Shown: piece after piece, positions 1 through 7,448 of the stretch
Numbering within the stretch: position 1 is the stretch's first letter
Layout: the number at the start of each line of letters is the position of its first letter
Source: JBBDWK01 sp040902885
Lineage (GTDB): Bacteria; Acidobacteriota; Terriglobia; Bryobacterales; Bryobacteraceae
Assembly: GCA_040902885.1 (NCBI GenBank)
Contig: JBBDWK010000037.1
Coordinates: forward strand, 62,001-126,000
DNA length: 64,000 nucleotides
Direction: 5' to 3'
Position numbers and translations under genes: made by a program
The notes under the pieces: model-generated
The model's database searches: none
Told to the model about the DNA's origin: nothing
What the model saw: the letters and a program-made list of their open reading frames with translations, nothing else

Positions 1-138
1 GAGGAGCAGGTCCCGGACGCAGCCGCCCACCAGCAGCCCGTGATGGCCGTGGGCCTTCAGAACGGACGCAACTCGGGCGGCAAATTCGGCCGCGCTTCCG
101 GGGGCCGCGGCCAGGACCGGAGTTTGAAGCTGCCCCAT
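1..138 (-). CDS. CCA-adding tRNA nucleotidyltransferase / poly(A) polymerase family, N-terminal fragment
   Basis: The reverse strand from an ATG at 136-138 reads open for 46 codons to the window edge, so only the N-terminus is present. It ends in GLLVGGCVRDLLL (about residues 34-46), the glycine-rich nucleotide-binding signature (GG.VRD) that opens the head domain of class II tRNA nucleotidyltransferases and bacterial poly(A) polymerases. Known family role: adding CCA, or A residues, to RNA 3' ends in the cytoplasm. The catalytic DxD should lie just beyond the edge and is not seen. A TAGCAT hexamer sits 6 nt before the ATG and no Shine-Dalgarno is visible. The fragment cannot separate cca from pcnB. 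It is divergent from the permease at 179. Confidence 0.75.
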   Translation of the reverse strand, partial: MGQLQTPVLAAAPGSAAEFAARVASVLKAHGHHGLLVGGCVRDLLL

Positions 139-144
139 ACTTCT

Positions 145-150
145 ATGCTA
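145..150 (-). promoter_or_regulatory. Putative -10 element TAGCAT, leaderless-type
   Basis: TAGCAT on the minus strand ends 6 nt upstream of the ATG at 138, where a -10 box would place the transcription start on the start codon. No convincing -35 is seen. The call rests on the same 6-nt geometry recurring at other genes in this window. Confidence 0.35.
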
Positions 151-178
151 ATCTCATGGAGGCCGAAATTATCCCGGT

Positions 179-2389
179 ATGGCAAATCCTGCCGACCGCC
201 AGCCGGCGCCTAAAGTAGTAGTCGCCACTACGGTCGCCCTTTCCTTTATCTCCTTCTGGCGCGCCGCCGCAATCGTTTTGAGCGATATGGCTTCGTCGGC
301 GTACTACGCCGGCGGCATCGCCGAGCACGCCATCGGAGCGAGCGCTCCCTGGTTCATCCTGGGCGTGATGCTGTTCAGCTACGCGGTCCGCTCCGTGTAC
401 CTGGAGAGCTGCAGCATGTTCGTAAGGGGCGGCGTCTATGTCGTGGTGCGCGACGCCATGGGGCCCTTTATGGCGCGCCTTTCGGTTTCAGCGCTACTCT
501 TCGACTACATTCTGACGGGGCCGATCAGCAGCGTGAGCGCGGGCCAGTATCTCGGGCGTCTGCTCAACACTTTCGCCGAGTTGATGAACTCGGATTTCCG
601 TGTATCGCCCGACTATTTCTCGGTGTTCTTCGGAGTCGTGGTGACCGCCTACTTCTGGTGGAACAACACCAAGGGCATCCACGAGTCGAGCGGGCAGGCG
701 CTGCGTATCATGCAGGTCACCACGGTGATGGTGGCCGCGCTGCTGATCTGGTGCCCCTTGACGCTGCTGCTCGGCGGCGGGGGGGAACTGCCGCCCGCTC
801 CGGTCCCGGAGAACCTGGACTTCAGCGAAGAGGCTCTGGGCTGGCTGCACGGAACCTTCTGGCCCACCATCCCGGTGGTTGCCATCATTATTGCGTTCGG
901 GCACTCCATCCTTTCCATGAGCGGTTTTGAGACGCTGGCGCAGGTGTACCGGGAAATTAGCTATCCGAAACTGAAGAACTTGAAGATTACCGGAAATATC
1001 GTCTGCACCTACGGTCTGGTGTTCACCGGTCTGGTGACGCTGTTCGCGGTGATGATTATCCCGGACGACATGCGCGGGCAATACGTGCACAACCTGCTGG
1101 GCGGTCTGGCGATGCATCTCTCGGGGCCATTGTTCCTGCGGCTGGCGTTCCAGGCGTTCGTGGTGATTGTGGGCGTGATGCTGCTTTCCGGCGCGGTGAA
1201 CACCTCCATCATCGGCGCCAACGGAGTGATGAACCGGGTGGCCGAGGACCGCGTGCTGTTCGACTGGTTTCGCAAGCCTCACCGCCGCTTCGGAACCTCG
1301 TACCGCATGATCAACACGATCGTGATCCTGCAGGTGGCCACCATCGTCGCCAGCCGGGGCGACGTGTGGCTGCTGGGCGAGGCGTATGCCTTCGGCGTGG
1401 TGTGGAGCTTCTTCCTGAAGGCCGTCGGGGTTCTGGTGCTGCGGTTCCGGCGGACGGACCAGGAATACAAGGTGCCGCTGAACTTGCACATTAATGGGCG
1501 CGAGTGGCCGGTCGGTCTCATTCTGACAACTTCGGTCCTGTTCCTGGTGGCGATCGCGAATCTGTTCTCGAAGAGGGTCGCGACGGTGTACGGCGTGGCC
1601 TTTACGGTGGCCCTGTTCATCGTGTTCACGGTTTCCGAGCGGATCAACCAGCGCCGCCGGTACGCCGAGAGGGCGGGTCTCGAACAGTTCAACCTGGACA
1701 TGAGCGCGCAGGTGAATGAAGAATCCATCCATGTCCGGCCCGGCTGCGTGTTGGTCTCGGTTCGCGATTACCGCCGCATGGCGCATCTGCTGAGCGTGCT
1801 TCAGAAGACCAACATGCGCCGCCACGATATCGTGGTGATGACCGTGCGCCCCGTCTCTTCCGGCGCGGGGGAGTACGAGCTGGCCCAGAACCAGCTTTTT
1901 GCGGATTACGAGAGGGAGCTGTTCACGCGCGTGGTGTCGCTGGCGGAGAAGGAAGGCAAGCACGCGGAGCTGCTGGTGGTGCCGGGCGTGGACCCCTTCG
2001 ACGCCATGGTGCGCACGGCGGCGAACTTGAACGCATCGCGGCTGGTGACGGGCGTATCGGCACGCATGGATTCCGAAGAGCTGGCCCGGCGCATCGGCCT
2101 GGCGTGGGAGAAATTGCCGGAGCCGCGGCATCCGTTCTCCCTCGAAGTCATCAGCCCCGGACGCCCTTCCGTGTATGTGAATCTGGGGCCGCACCCGCCC
2201 CGGCTGTGGCCGGAAGATCTGGATCGCCTGCATCAGCTCTGGCTGCGGCTGTGCCAGGAAGGCTTCGGAGCCAGACTGCATCACCGCGATGTTGTGGGGG
2301 TGGCATTGCGCCGCATGGAAAAGGATATGGAAAGCCCGCGACGGCCGGATGTCCTGGAAGACCTGAACCGGGAGATCCGGAAAAGTTAG
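179..2389 (+). CDS. APC-superfamily amino acid permease with C-terminal universal-stress-like domain
   Basis: A 736-aa inner-membrane protein. Residues about 15-500 hold some twelve hydrophobic segments, with an N-terminal helix pattern typical of amino acid/polyamine/organocation transporters; a cation or proton-coupled solute uptake role is inferred. After a basic linker (about residue 500) the last 230 residues are soluble. They begin with a beta-strand rich stretch (GCVLVSVRDYRR) followed by DIVVMTVRP, which looks like a universal-stress-protein fold and suggests nucleotide- or stress-linked control of transport. The substrate cannot be read from sequence. The stop TAG directly abuts the GTG of priA, so the two are probably cotranscribed. 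The ATG at 179 was chosen because the protein begins there with a short polar leader before TM1. Confidence 0.8.
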   Translation: MANPADRQPAPKVVVATTVALSFISFWRAAAIVLSDMASSAYYAGGIAEHAIGASAPWFILGVMLFSYAVRSVYLESCSMFVRGGVYVVVRDAMGPFMARLSVSALLFDYILTGPISSVSAGQYLGRLLNTFAELMNSDFRVSPDYFSVFFGVVVTAYFWWNNTKGIHESSGQALRIMQVTTVMVAALLIWCPLTLLLGGGGELPPAPVPENLDFSEEALGWLHGTFWPTIPVVAIIIAFGHSILSMSGFETLAQVYREISYPKLKNLKITGNIVCTYGLVFTGLVTLFAVMIIPDDMRGQYVHNLLGGLAMHLSGPLFLRLAFQAFVVIVGVMLLSGAVNTSIIGANGVMNRVAEDRVLFDWFRKPHRRFGTSYRMINTIVILQVATIVASRGDVWLLGEAYAFGVVWSFFLKAVGVLVLRFRRTDQEYKVPLNLHINGREWPVGLILTTSVLFLVAIANLFSKRVATVYGVAFTVALFIVFTVSERINQRRRYAERAGLEQFNLDMSAQVNEESIHVRPGCVLVSVRDYRRMAHLLSVLQKTNMRRHDIVVMTVRPVSSGAGEYELAQNQLFADYERELFTRVVSLAEKEGKHAELLVVPGVDPFDAMVRTAANLNASRLVTGVSARMDSEELARRIGLAWEKLPEPRHPFSLEVISPGRPSVYVNLGPHPPRLWPEDLDRLHQLWLRLCQEGFGARLHHRDVVGVALRRMEKDMESPRRPDVLEDLNREIRKS

Positions 2390-4846
2390 GTGCAGCCCGC
2401 CTCCGCAGCCATTCAGGACCTGCCGCTCTATTGCGACGTCAGCCTTCCGATTCCGCTCGACCAGCCGTTCACCTACGCGCTGCCGGAAACGCTGCGCCAT
2501 CGTGTAAAGCCAGGGTGCCGGGTGACCGTGCCGTTCGGGCCGCGCAAGCTCACGGGAGTGATTCTGCGGTGCCATCGCGACGCTCCGGAGATGTCCACGC
2601 GCGAGGCTCTTCGGCTGATCGACGCCGAACCGGTTTTGAGCGGAGACCTGCTGGCGCTTGGGCAGTGGATCGCGGGCTATTACTGCGCGCCGCTAGGCGA
2701 AGTGTTGCGCGGCATGCTGCCGCTGGCTTCGGAAATCCGTTCCGGCAAAACCTATTCGCTCACTGATGTGGGACGGGACGCCGCGCGCCAGTTGCCGCTC
2801 GATGCGGGCAAGGAAGATCCGGTGGCGCAGATCCTCCACATGCTGGAAAACCGTTCGATATCGGCGGCGTATCTGTTGCGCAAGTTTCCGCTGGCGGATA
2901 AGACGCTGCGCTCGCTCGAACGGCGCGGCTTCGTTTTTGCCGAACAAACCCAAAACGAGCGCGATCCGCTGCGCTCCCCGTCCGAAAAACTCCTCGTGGA
3001 GCTGGCCGCCGCGCTTGCGGGAAAGCGGACGAAAGCCGAGCGCGAGCTGGTGGCGTTCCTGGAGCTGCACCCCGGCACGCATAATCTGAAGGCGCTGGAG
3101 GAGATGGTACGCGGGGCAAGCGCGGCGGCTCGGTCGCTCGCGCGGGCGGGCATTCTGAAGCTGCGGCCCGTTCCGCTTTCGGGCGGCGGTTCCATGGAGC
3201 GAGAGCGTGCGCCGCACGTGCTCAATCCGGCGCAGCAGGCGGCCTTCGAAGCCATTCGCGACGGCATTCGCGCCCACGCATTTCACACGTTCCTGCTGCA
3301 CGGCGTGACGGGATCGGGCAAGACCGAGATCTATCTCAACGCGATCGACACCGCGCAAGCGGAAGGGCGCGGCGCTTTGCTGCTGGTGCCGGAGATCGCC
3401 CTTACGCCCGCCATGGCCGGCCAGTTTTTCACGCGCTTCGGCGATCGCGTGGCTATACTGCACAGCGCATTCACGGACACAGAACGCGCTGAGCAGTGGC
3501 GGCGGATTCAATCGGGCGCGGCCGGCGTGGTGGTGGGAACCCGCTCGGGAGTGTTCGCCCCGGTGCGCGATCTGGGCTTGATCGTAGTGGACGAAGAACA
3601 CGACGGCAGCTACAAGCAGGAAGAGACGCCTCGCTACAGCGGACGCGACGTGGCCATTGTGCGCGCGCAAGCGGCGGGCGCGTGCGTGGTGCTGGGGTCG
3701 GCTACCCCCAGTCTGGAGAGCCGCTATAACGCGGAGCGCGGAAAGTACACGCTGCTCGAATTGCCGGGGCGCGTGGAGGCGCGGCCGATGCCGGACGTCG
3801 AGCTGGTGGACATGCGCACGGAGTTTCTAGAGACGCGGCGGCAGGCGGCGTTCTCGCGGCGGCTGCTGGAGGCCATGGGCGCGAGGCTGGACCGCGGCGA
3901 GCAGACCATGCTGCTGCTGAACCGGCGCGGCTTTTCGAGCTCGGTTGCCTGCCGGTCCTGCGGCGCGCGCGTCGAGTGCATCAACTGTTCGCTCACGCTC
4001 ACCTACCACCGGCGCGACCGGCGCATGCTCTGCCATGTCTGCAACTACGCCGAGAAAGTCCCCTCTTTCTGCCCCAAGTGCCAGAGCGAGCATATCTACT
4101 TTCTGGGGATGGGCTCGGAAAAGGTGGAGGAGGAGCTGCACCGCGAGTTCCCCAGAGCGCGCATCGCGAGGCTGGACCGCGACACGGCCACCGGCAAGCG
4201 CCAGTACGAGCACATCCTGCGGAACTTTCGCGAAGGGAACTACGACGTTCTCGTGGGCACGCAGATGATCGCCAAGGGCCACGACATTCCGAACGTGACG
4301 CTGGTGGGCGTGGTCTCCGCCGACGTCGGCCTGGGCATGCCGGACTTCCGCGCGGCCGAGCGGACGTTTCAGCTTTTGACGCAGGTGGCCGGTCGCGCGG
4401 GACGCGGCGATCTGCCGGGAATTGTTCTGGTGCAGACCATCAACCCCGACCACTACGCCGTGCGCCTCGCCGCGCTGCAGGACTACCAGGAATTCTACTC
4501 GAAAGAACTACAATTTCGCCGCCTGATGCACTACCCGCCGTTTAGCGCCATGGCCAACCTACTGGTGCGCAGCGAGAAGCAGGAGCACGCTCTGCGCATG
4601 AGCGGGGATCTGGCGCTGCATATGGGCTGTCCCATAGGCCCCGCTCCGGACAAGCTGAAGATCATGGGACCGGCCGAAGCTCCGGTGCCTCGATTGAAGA
4701 ACGAATTCCGCTACCAGTTCCTGATCAAAGCGGCCAGCCGCGTGGCGCTGAAAGAGTTGCTGCAGCGGACGCGCGAATTCGCGCTGGAGCGCAAGTGGCC
4801 GGCGACGGCGCTGGTGATCGACGTCGACCCGCTGACGTTGATGTGA
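2390..4846 (+). CDS. priA: Primosomal protein N' (replication restart helicase PriA)
   Basis: An 818-aa 3'-to-5' DNA helicase that reloads the replisome at collapsed forks. Order: N-terminal 3'-DNA-binding domain (about 10-110), winged-helix region, helicase lobe 1 with Walker A GVTGSGKTE near residue 305 and DEEH near 401, then a zinc-binding insertion with paired cysteines (CRSCGARVECINC, CHVCNYAEKVPSFCPKC) from about 521, and helicase lobe 2 with the QVAGRAGRG motif. All hallmark motifs and the length fit the family. The GTG start at 2390 immediately follows the TAG of the permease, with translational coupling likely. The 3' end converges on the 4896-6809 island. Confidence 0.95.
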   Translation: MQPASAAIQDLPLYCDVSLPIPLDQPFTYALPETLRHRVKPGCRVTVPFGPRKLTGVILRCHRDAPEMSTREALRLIDAEPVLSGDLLALGQWIAGYYCAPLGEVLRGMLPLASEIRSGKTYSLTDVGRDAARQLPLDAGKEDPVAQILHMLENRSISAAYLLRKFPLADKTLRSLERRGFVFAEQTQNERDPLRSPSEKLLVELAAALAGKRTKAERELVAFLELHPGTHNLKALEEMVRGASAAARSLARAGILKLRPVPLSGGGSMERERAPHVLNPAQQAAFEAIRDGIRAHAFHTFLLHGVTGSGKTEIYLNAIDTAQAEGRGALLLVPEIALTPAMAGQFFTRFGDRVAILHSAFTDTERAEQWRRIQSGAAGVVVGTRSGVFAPVRDLGLIVVDEEHDGSYKQEETPRYSGRDVAIVRAQAAGACVVLGSATPSLESRYNAERGKYTLLELPGRVEARPMPDVELVDMRTEFLETRRQAAFSRRLLEAMGARLDRGEQTMLLLNRRGFSSSVACRSCGARVECINCSLTLTYHRRDRRMLCHVCNYAEKVPSFCPKCQSEHIYFLGMGSEKVEEELHREFPRARIARLDRDTATGKRQYEHILRNFREGNYDVLVGTQMIAKGHDIPNVTLVGVVSADVGLGMPDFRAAERTFQLLTQVAGRAGRGDLPGIVLVQTINPDHYAVRLAALQDYQEFYSKELQFRRLMHYPPFSAMANLLVRSEKQEHALRMSGDLALHMGCPIGPAPDKLKIMGPAEAPVPRLKNEFRYQFLIKAASRVALKELLQRTREFALERKWPATALVIDVDPLTLM

Positions 4847-4895
4847 CGGACCGGCCGCGCGAGCAGATTCAGACTGCCAGGATTCCGGCTGTCCG

Positions 4896-5462
4896 TCATC
4901 GTTGCTTATTGATCTGGAAAAGCAGTGACTGAATTTCAGCGTTGAGATCCCGGTAGGTCTTCTCATGATCCGCCAGGGCGTCGTTTCGGTAGGGTCTGGC
5001 CGGAAAGCCGCTGCCGGTCAACGCATTCTTGTAGCTAAAGTAAGCGTCTTTCGCCGGGCGGAACTGATACTTCAGCTTGGAAAACTGGCTTAAACCTACT
5101 GCCGACTCCAAGGAATCCAGGCTGTTTGCGAGGCTCCGGAGATATCCTAGGATGGAAGTCTTGTTGCTCTTCGTCAGCTTGCCGCTCTCGTAGCAGTTCC
5201 AGAACAGATCGCGGCAGCTCTTCAGGATCGTGAGAGCGTCGCGGCAATTGTCGATAAGCAGATTCTTCTCAGAGCGCCGATCGTTGACCTGTGTAGCCAG
5301 GTAATATTGCAAAAACACCGCGATGAACGCGCTGACAAGGAACGTCGCCAGTTCAACAGGCTTGATCTCCAGGTTGAGCCGCAGACCCCCTATCTGGAAA
5401 TAGGCCGCAATGCACACCGTAACAAAGATGCCGACGAGAATTCCCGCGGCTGTCTTCATCAC
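4896..5462 (-). CDS. Two-TM protein with cytoplasmic helical domain, last gene of STAS/ATPase island
   Basis: A 188-aa protein of no family I recognise. Two hydrophobic helices (about residues 5-23 and 38-58) are followed by about 130 polar, mostly helical residues ending in a coiled-coil-like tail. Its ATG overlaps the stop of the DUF4325 gene by 4 nt (TCAT at 5459-5462), so the two are translationally coupled. In a cluster with a GHKL ATPase and a STAS-like protein, a small membrane protein could be an output or effector component; that is inference only. G+C content looks lower than in flanking priA and the Hsp70 operon. It could equally be a sensor or anchor subunit. Confidence 0.6.
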   Translation of the reverse strand: MMKTAAGILVGIFVTVCIAAYFQIGGLRLNLEIKPVELATFLVSAFIAVFLQYYLATQVNDRRSEKNLLIDNCRDALTILKSCRDLFWNCYESGKLTKSNKTSILGYLRSLANSLDSLESAVGLSQFSKLKYQFRPAKDAYFSYKNALTGSGFPARPYRNDALADHEKTYRDLNAEIQSLLFQINKQR

Positions 5463-5794
5463 TGAGTGGCAGCGGTCACGTATCGTTTGATCTCGTCGAT
5501 CAAGAACGGTTCGTCATCCGACTTGAACCGGATCACCTCCAAAACCTTCTTCGGTGAGTGCCGCCGCGCCAGACCGCCGAAAGCCGATTCCAAGAACGAC
5601 GTGGCATAGCCTTCGGTACCGTCTAGATCGACTGTCAGCGTGACCTTTTCACGTACCGCTTGGTCGAACTTTGGGACCAGAACCCTATCGAGAAACTCCT
5701 CGCCAGAAAAATCGCCTTCCTCCCTGGATCGTGGTCCGGGGGTCTCCGAAAATTCCTTCGCCACGCTGAGATACAAGCCTTGCGCAATACTCAT
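5459..5794 (-). CDS. STAS-like DUF4325 protein
   Basis: A 111-aa soluble protein matching my memory of DUF4325, a STAS-like domain. The central segment LTVDLDGTEGYATSFLESAFGGL (about residues 52-74) has the beta-strand, loop, helix pattern of STAS domains, where a Ser or Thr at the helix start can be phosphorylated in anti-anti-sigma factors. Upstream lies a protein with both a STAS-like region and a GHKL ATPase domain, as in RsbV/RsbW partner switches. The ATG follows the upstream full-length reading-frame stop (TGA at 5796-5798) by one base, and the GGAG ribosome site is inside that upstream gene. The 3' end overlaps the two-TM gene by 4 nt. Confidence 0.7.
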   Translation of the reverse strand: MSIAQGLYLSVAKEFSETPGPRSREEGDFSGEEFLDRVLVPKFDQAVREKVTLTVDLDGTEGYATSFLESAFGGLARRHSPKKVLEVIRFKSDDEPFLIDEIKRYVTAATQ

Positions 5795-5795
5795 C

Positions 5796-6809
5796 TCAGA
5801 CCTCCCAATAGAGGAGCGTGCCCTTGAACGATGTTCTCATGACCCGAAATTCGTTCCTCTCTACATTAGCGTACACGTCATTGGCCACGATTACCAATGA
5901 TTTGATGCCGCCGCGCTGGAAGAGGCTATGGATGGCGGGCAACCCTTTGCCCCTGAAGGGCTAGCCGGTACTGGATTGCACCTTGCCGTGCAATATATCG
6001 CGAAGGATCGTCCCGTCGTCCTGAATCCCTGCAAACTTGAATAATTTCCGCAGCTTACCGATGCGGACGCTCCTGAAAATCCCTACTCCAGTATCCAAAA
6101 ACGTGTAGCACGCCCTCCCCCTCTGTACGTCGGCGTACACCGTTGCCCACCAAGTCTCTCTGTCCCCGTGACGACCGGAAGCGTGATTGTGCGTGTTGTT
6201 CATGCATTCGATCAGGACCCGGTAGGCCGCCCGGCACCTTCGCGAGTCGCCGTACAGAGCTGCATTGACCAAGTGAATCAGATCCCGTGCTGTCAATGGC
6301 TCAACCTTCTTACTTTGGCGCTCAATCATCCGACCCTTGGCGGGGGTTGCCTCCGGTTGCACGCTCCGCACGTGGCAATAGAACCCGGAGTCGATGAGTC
6401 GTTCGCGAGCGGCGTCCGCAAGCGGATGGTTCCCCTGGACCTTTGTGCCGGTCAGACTCGGCTCATTCTGGATCGTAGCGAGAAGCGCTGCCACAGCGTC
6501 GGTCGTGAGAGACTGCACACCGCTGAGATCCAGCGATATGTGATGGGTCCTCGAGATGATCTCAATTTTGCGCAGAAAGGCTATCAGGCCTTCTGGATCT
6601 TCGATCATCGAGAACACTGTGGGAGCCTTGATCTCGGAAGACGGCCGACGGTGTTTTTTCCGTATCCTGCGCTGTGACGTCGCGTCCTGAAGATCGACGT
6701 CGATCGCATGATGCAGTTGTCGTTGGCGGCGTGCTTTGCGGAGTTCGTCCAACTGCCGCCGTCTGGAATACTCTTTCCACTTAACGATGCTGAAGAGTCG
6801 CTTGCTCAC
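5796..6809 (-). pseudogene. STAS/GHKL-type ATPase protein interrupted by in-frame TAG
   Basis: Starts at GTG 6809. Residues 1-60 are strongly basic. About 72-130 look STAS-like (ISLDLSGVQSLTTDAVAALL). The C-terminal part is a GHKL (HATPase) domain: N-box with N204/N205 inside ECMNNTHNHA (201-210) and G1 box DTGVGI (239-244). Reading stops at TAG 5961-5963 (codon 283), yet the same frame continues for 54 more codons. They begin PFRGKGLPAI, which supplies the missing G2 glycine motif, and end at TGA 5796-5798, one base before the next ATG. The original gene therefore coded 337 aa. Truncation removes the ATP-lid side, so the short product should not hydrolyse ATP normally. Alternatives are sequencing error or TAG readthrough. 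Confidence 0.75.
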
Positions 6810-7181
6810 TGTTCAATTAACGGATTTCCTCGCGTTCCCCAGTGGTGCGGCCGTGCAGCGCTCGAATCGCGCTCTACTCGCTCGCTCGCCGTTCGCGCTG
6901 CCCATCTTCTTTTCATCTGCGGATTCATGGTCAACCCGACTGGGCGGGGTTGTGGTTTGCTAAGGTTACCACGGAGGATATCCGGCGCGAGCGGTCGACG
7001 GCGCGCCGAACCTAGAGAAAAGGCTATCCACGAGTATGGGGAGCATATGCGCGACTAAACCCTTCGTTTGGGCGGTAGACGACGATCAGGATCCCGGGAA
7101 GAAACAGAGACTCCATGAACGGATCTCTAACTCGCAAAAGGACCCTATTACCTCTCAAGACTTCGTAAACGAACGTTCAGT
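6810..7181. other. Intergenic region between the STAS/GHKL island and the Hsp70 operon
   Basis: About 370 nt with no gene I can support. It should hold the promoter of the minus-strand island (near 6810-6900) and the 3' end of the Hsp70 operon. A 74-codon plus-strand frame at 7036-7260 has a short response-regulator-like stretch (VWAVDDDQD) but no further homology and overlaps the zinc-ribbon gene; I treat it as chance or a relic. Composition looks lower in G+C than the flanks. Confidence 0.5.
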
Positions 7182-7448
7182 TCAGGACACTGGTCCCCCA
7201 AGCGTAAGGTTGGCCAGAAGCCCGCTCAAGCGGCCGAGCGACCGGCCGTTCGGAGTGTAGTGCAGTTCCTGCGCGCGGGCGGCCAGGCGGCGCGCCCGTT
7301 CGAACTCTCCAAGCGCGATGGCCTGCCGCGCGGCTTGCCGCAGATGCCAGGCCCGCGCCGAGAGGGCCATCAGCGGCGCGAGCGGCGCGCCGCACCGCGT
7401 ACATTCGCGGGCGCCGCGGAAACGAGCCTGGCAAACCGGGCAATTCAT
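7182..7448 (-). CDS. Small zinc-ribbon protein, last gene of Hsp70 operon
   Basis: An 88-aa protein beginning MNCPVCQARF and continuing ECTRCGAP, so two CxxC knuckles within the first 20 residues form a likely zinc ribbon. The rest is an Ala/Arg-rich helical pair resembling a single TPR-like hairpin (about residues 28-65). The start overlaps the stop of the Hsp70 gene by 4 nt (ATGA), the same coupling seen at every junction in this operon, which supports reality despite its size. Role unknown; a zinc-stabilised client- or nucleic-acid-binding accessory of the chaperone is possible. Confidence 0.65.
   Translation of the reverse strand: MNCPVCQARFRGARECTRCGAPLAPLMALSARAWHLRQAARQAIALGEFERARRLAARAQELHYTPNGRSLGRLSGLLANLTLGGPVS

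Noticed and set aside
494..2575. 693-codon open frame on the minus strand
   Set aside because: It lies antisense to the APC permease, which has clear membrane-protein composition and homology; the antisense product is His/Gln/Arg-rich and resembles no family. High G+C sequence commonly produces long shadow frames.
5961..5963. TAG as pyrrolysine codon
   Set aside because: No pyl genes or methylamine methyltransferases are in view, and the protein family is not one known to use pyrrolysine. A nonsense mutation or error is simpler.
7036..7260. Plus-strand 74-codon frame with VWAVDDDQD
   Set aside because: A two-acid motif alone is not a receiver domain; no downstream Asp or Lys signatures, and it overlaps the supported zinc-ribbon gene.
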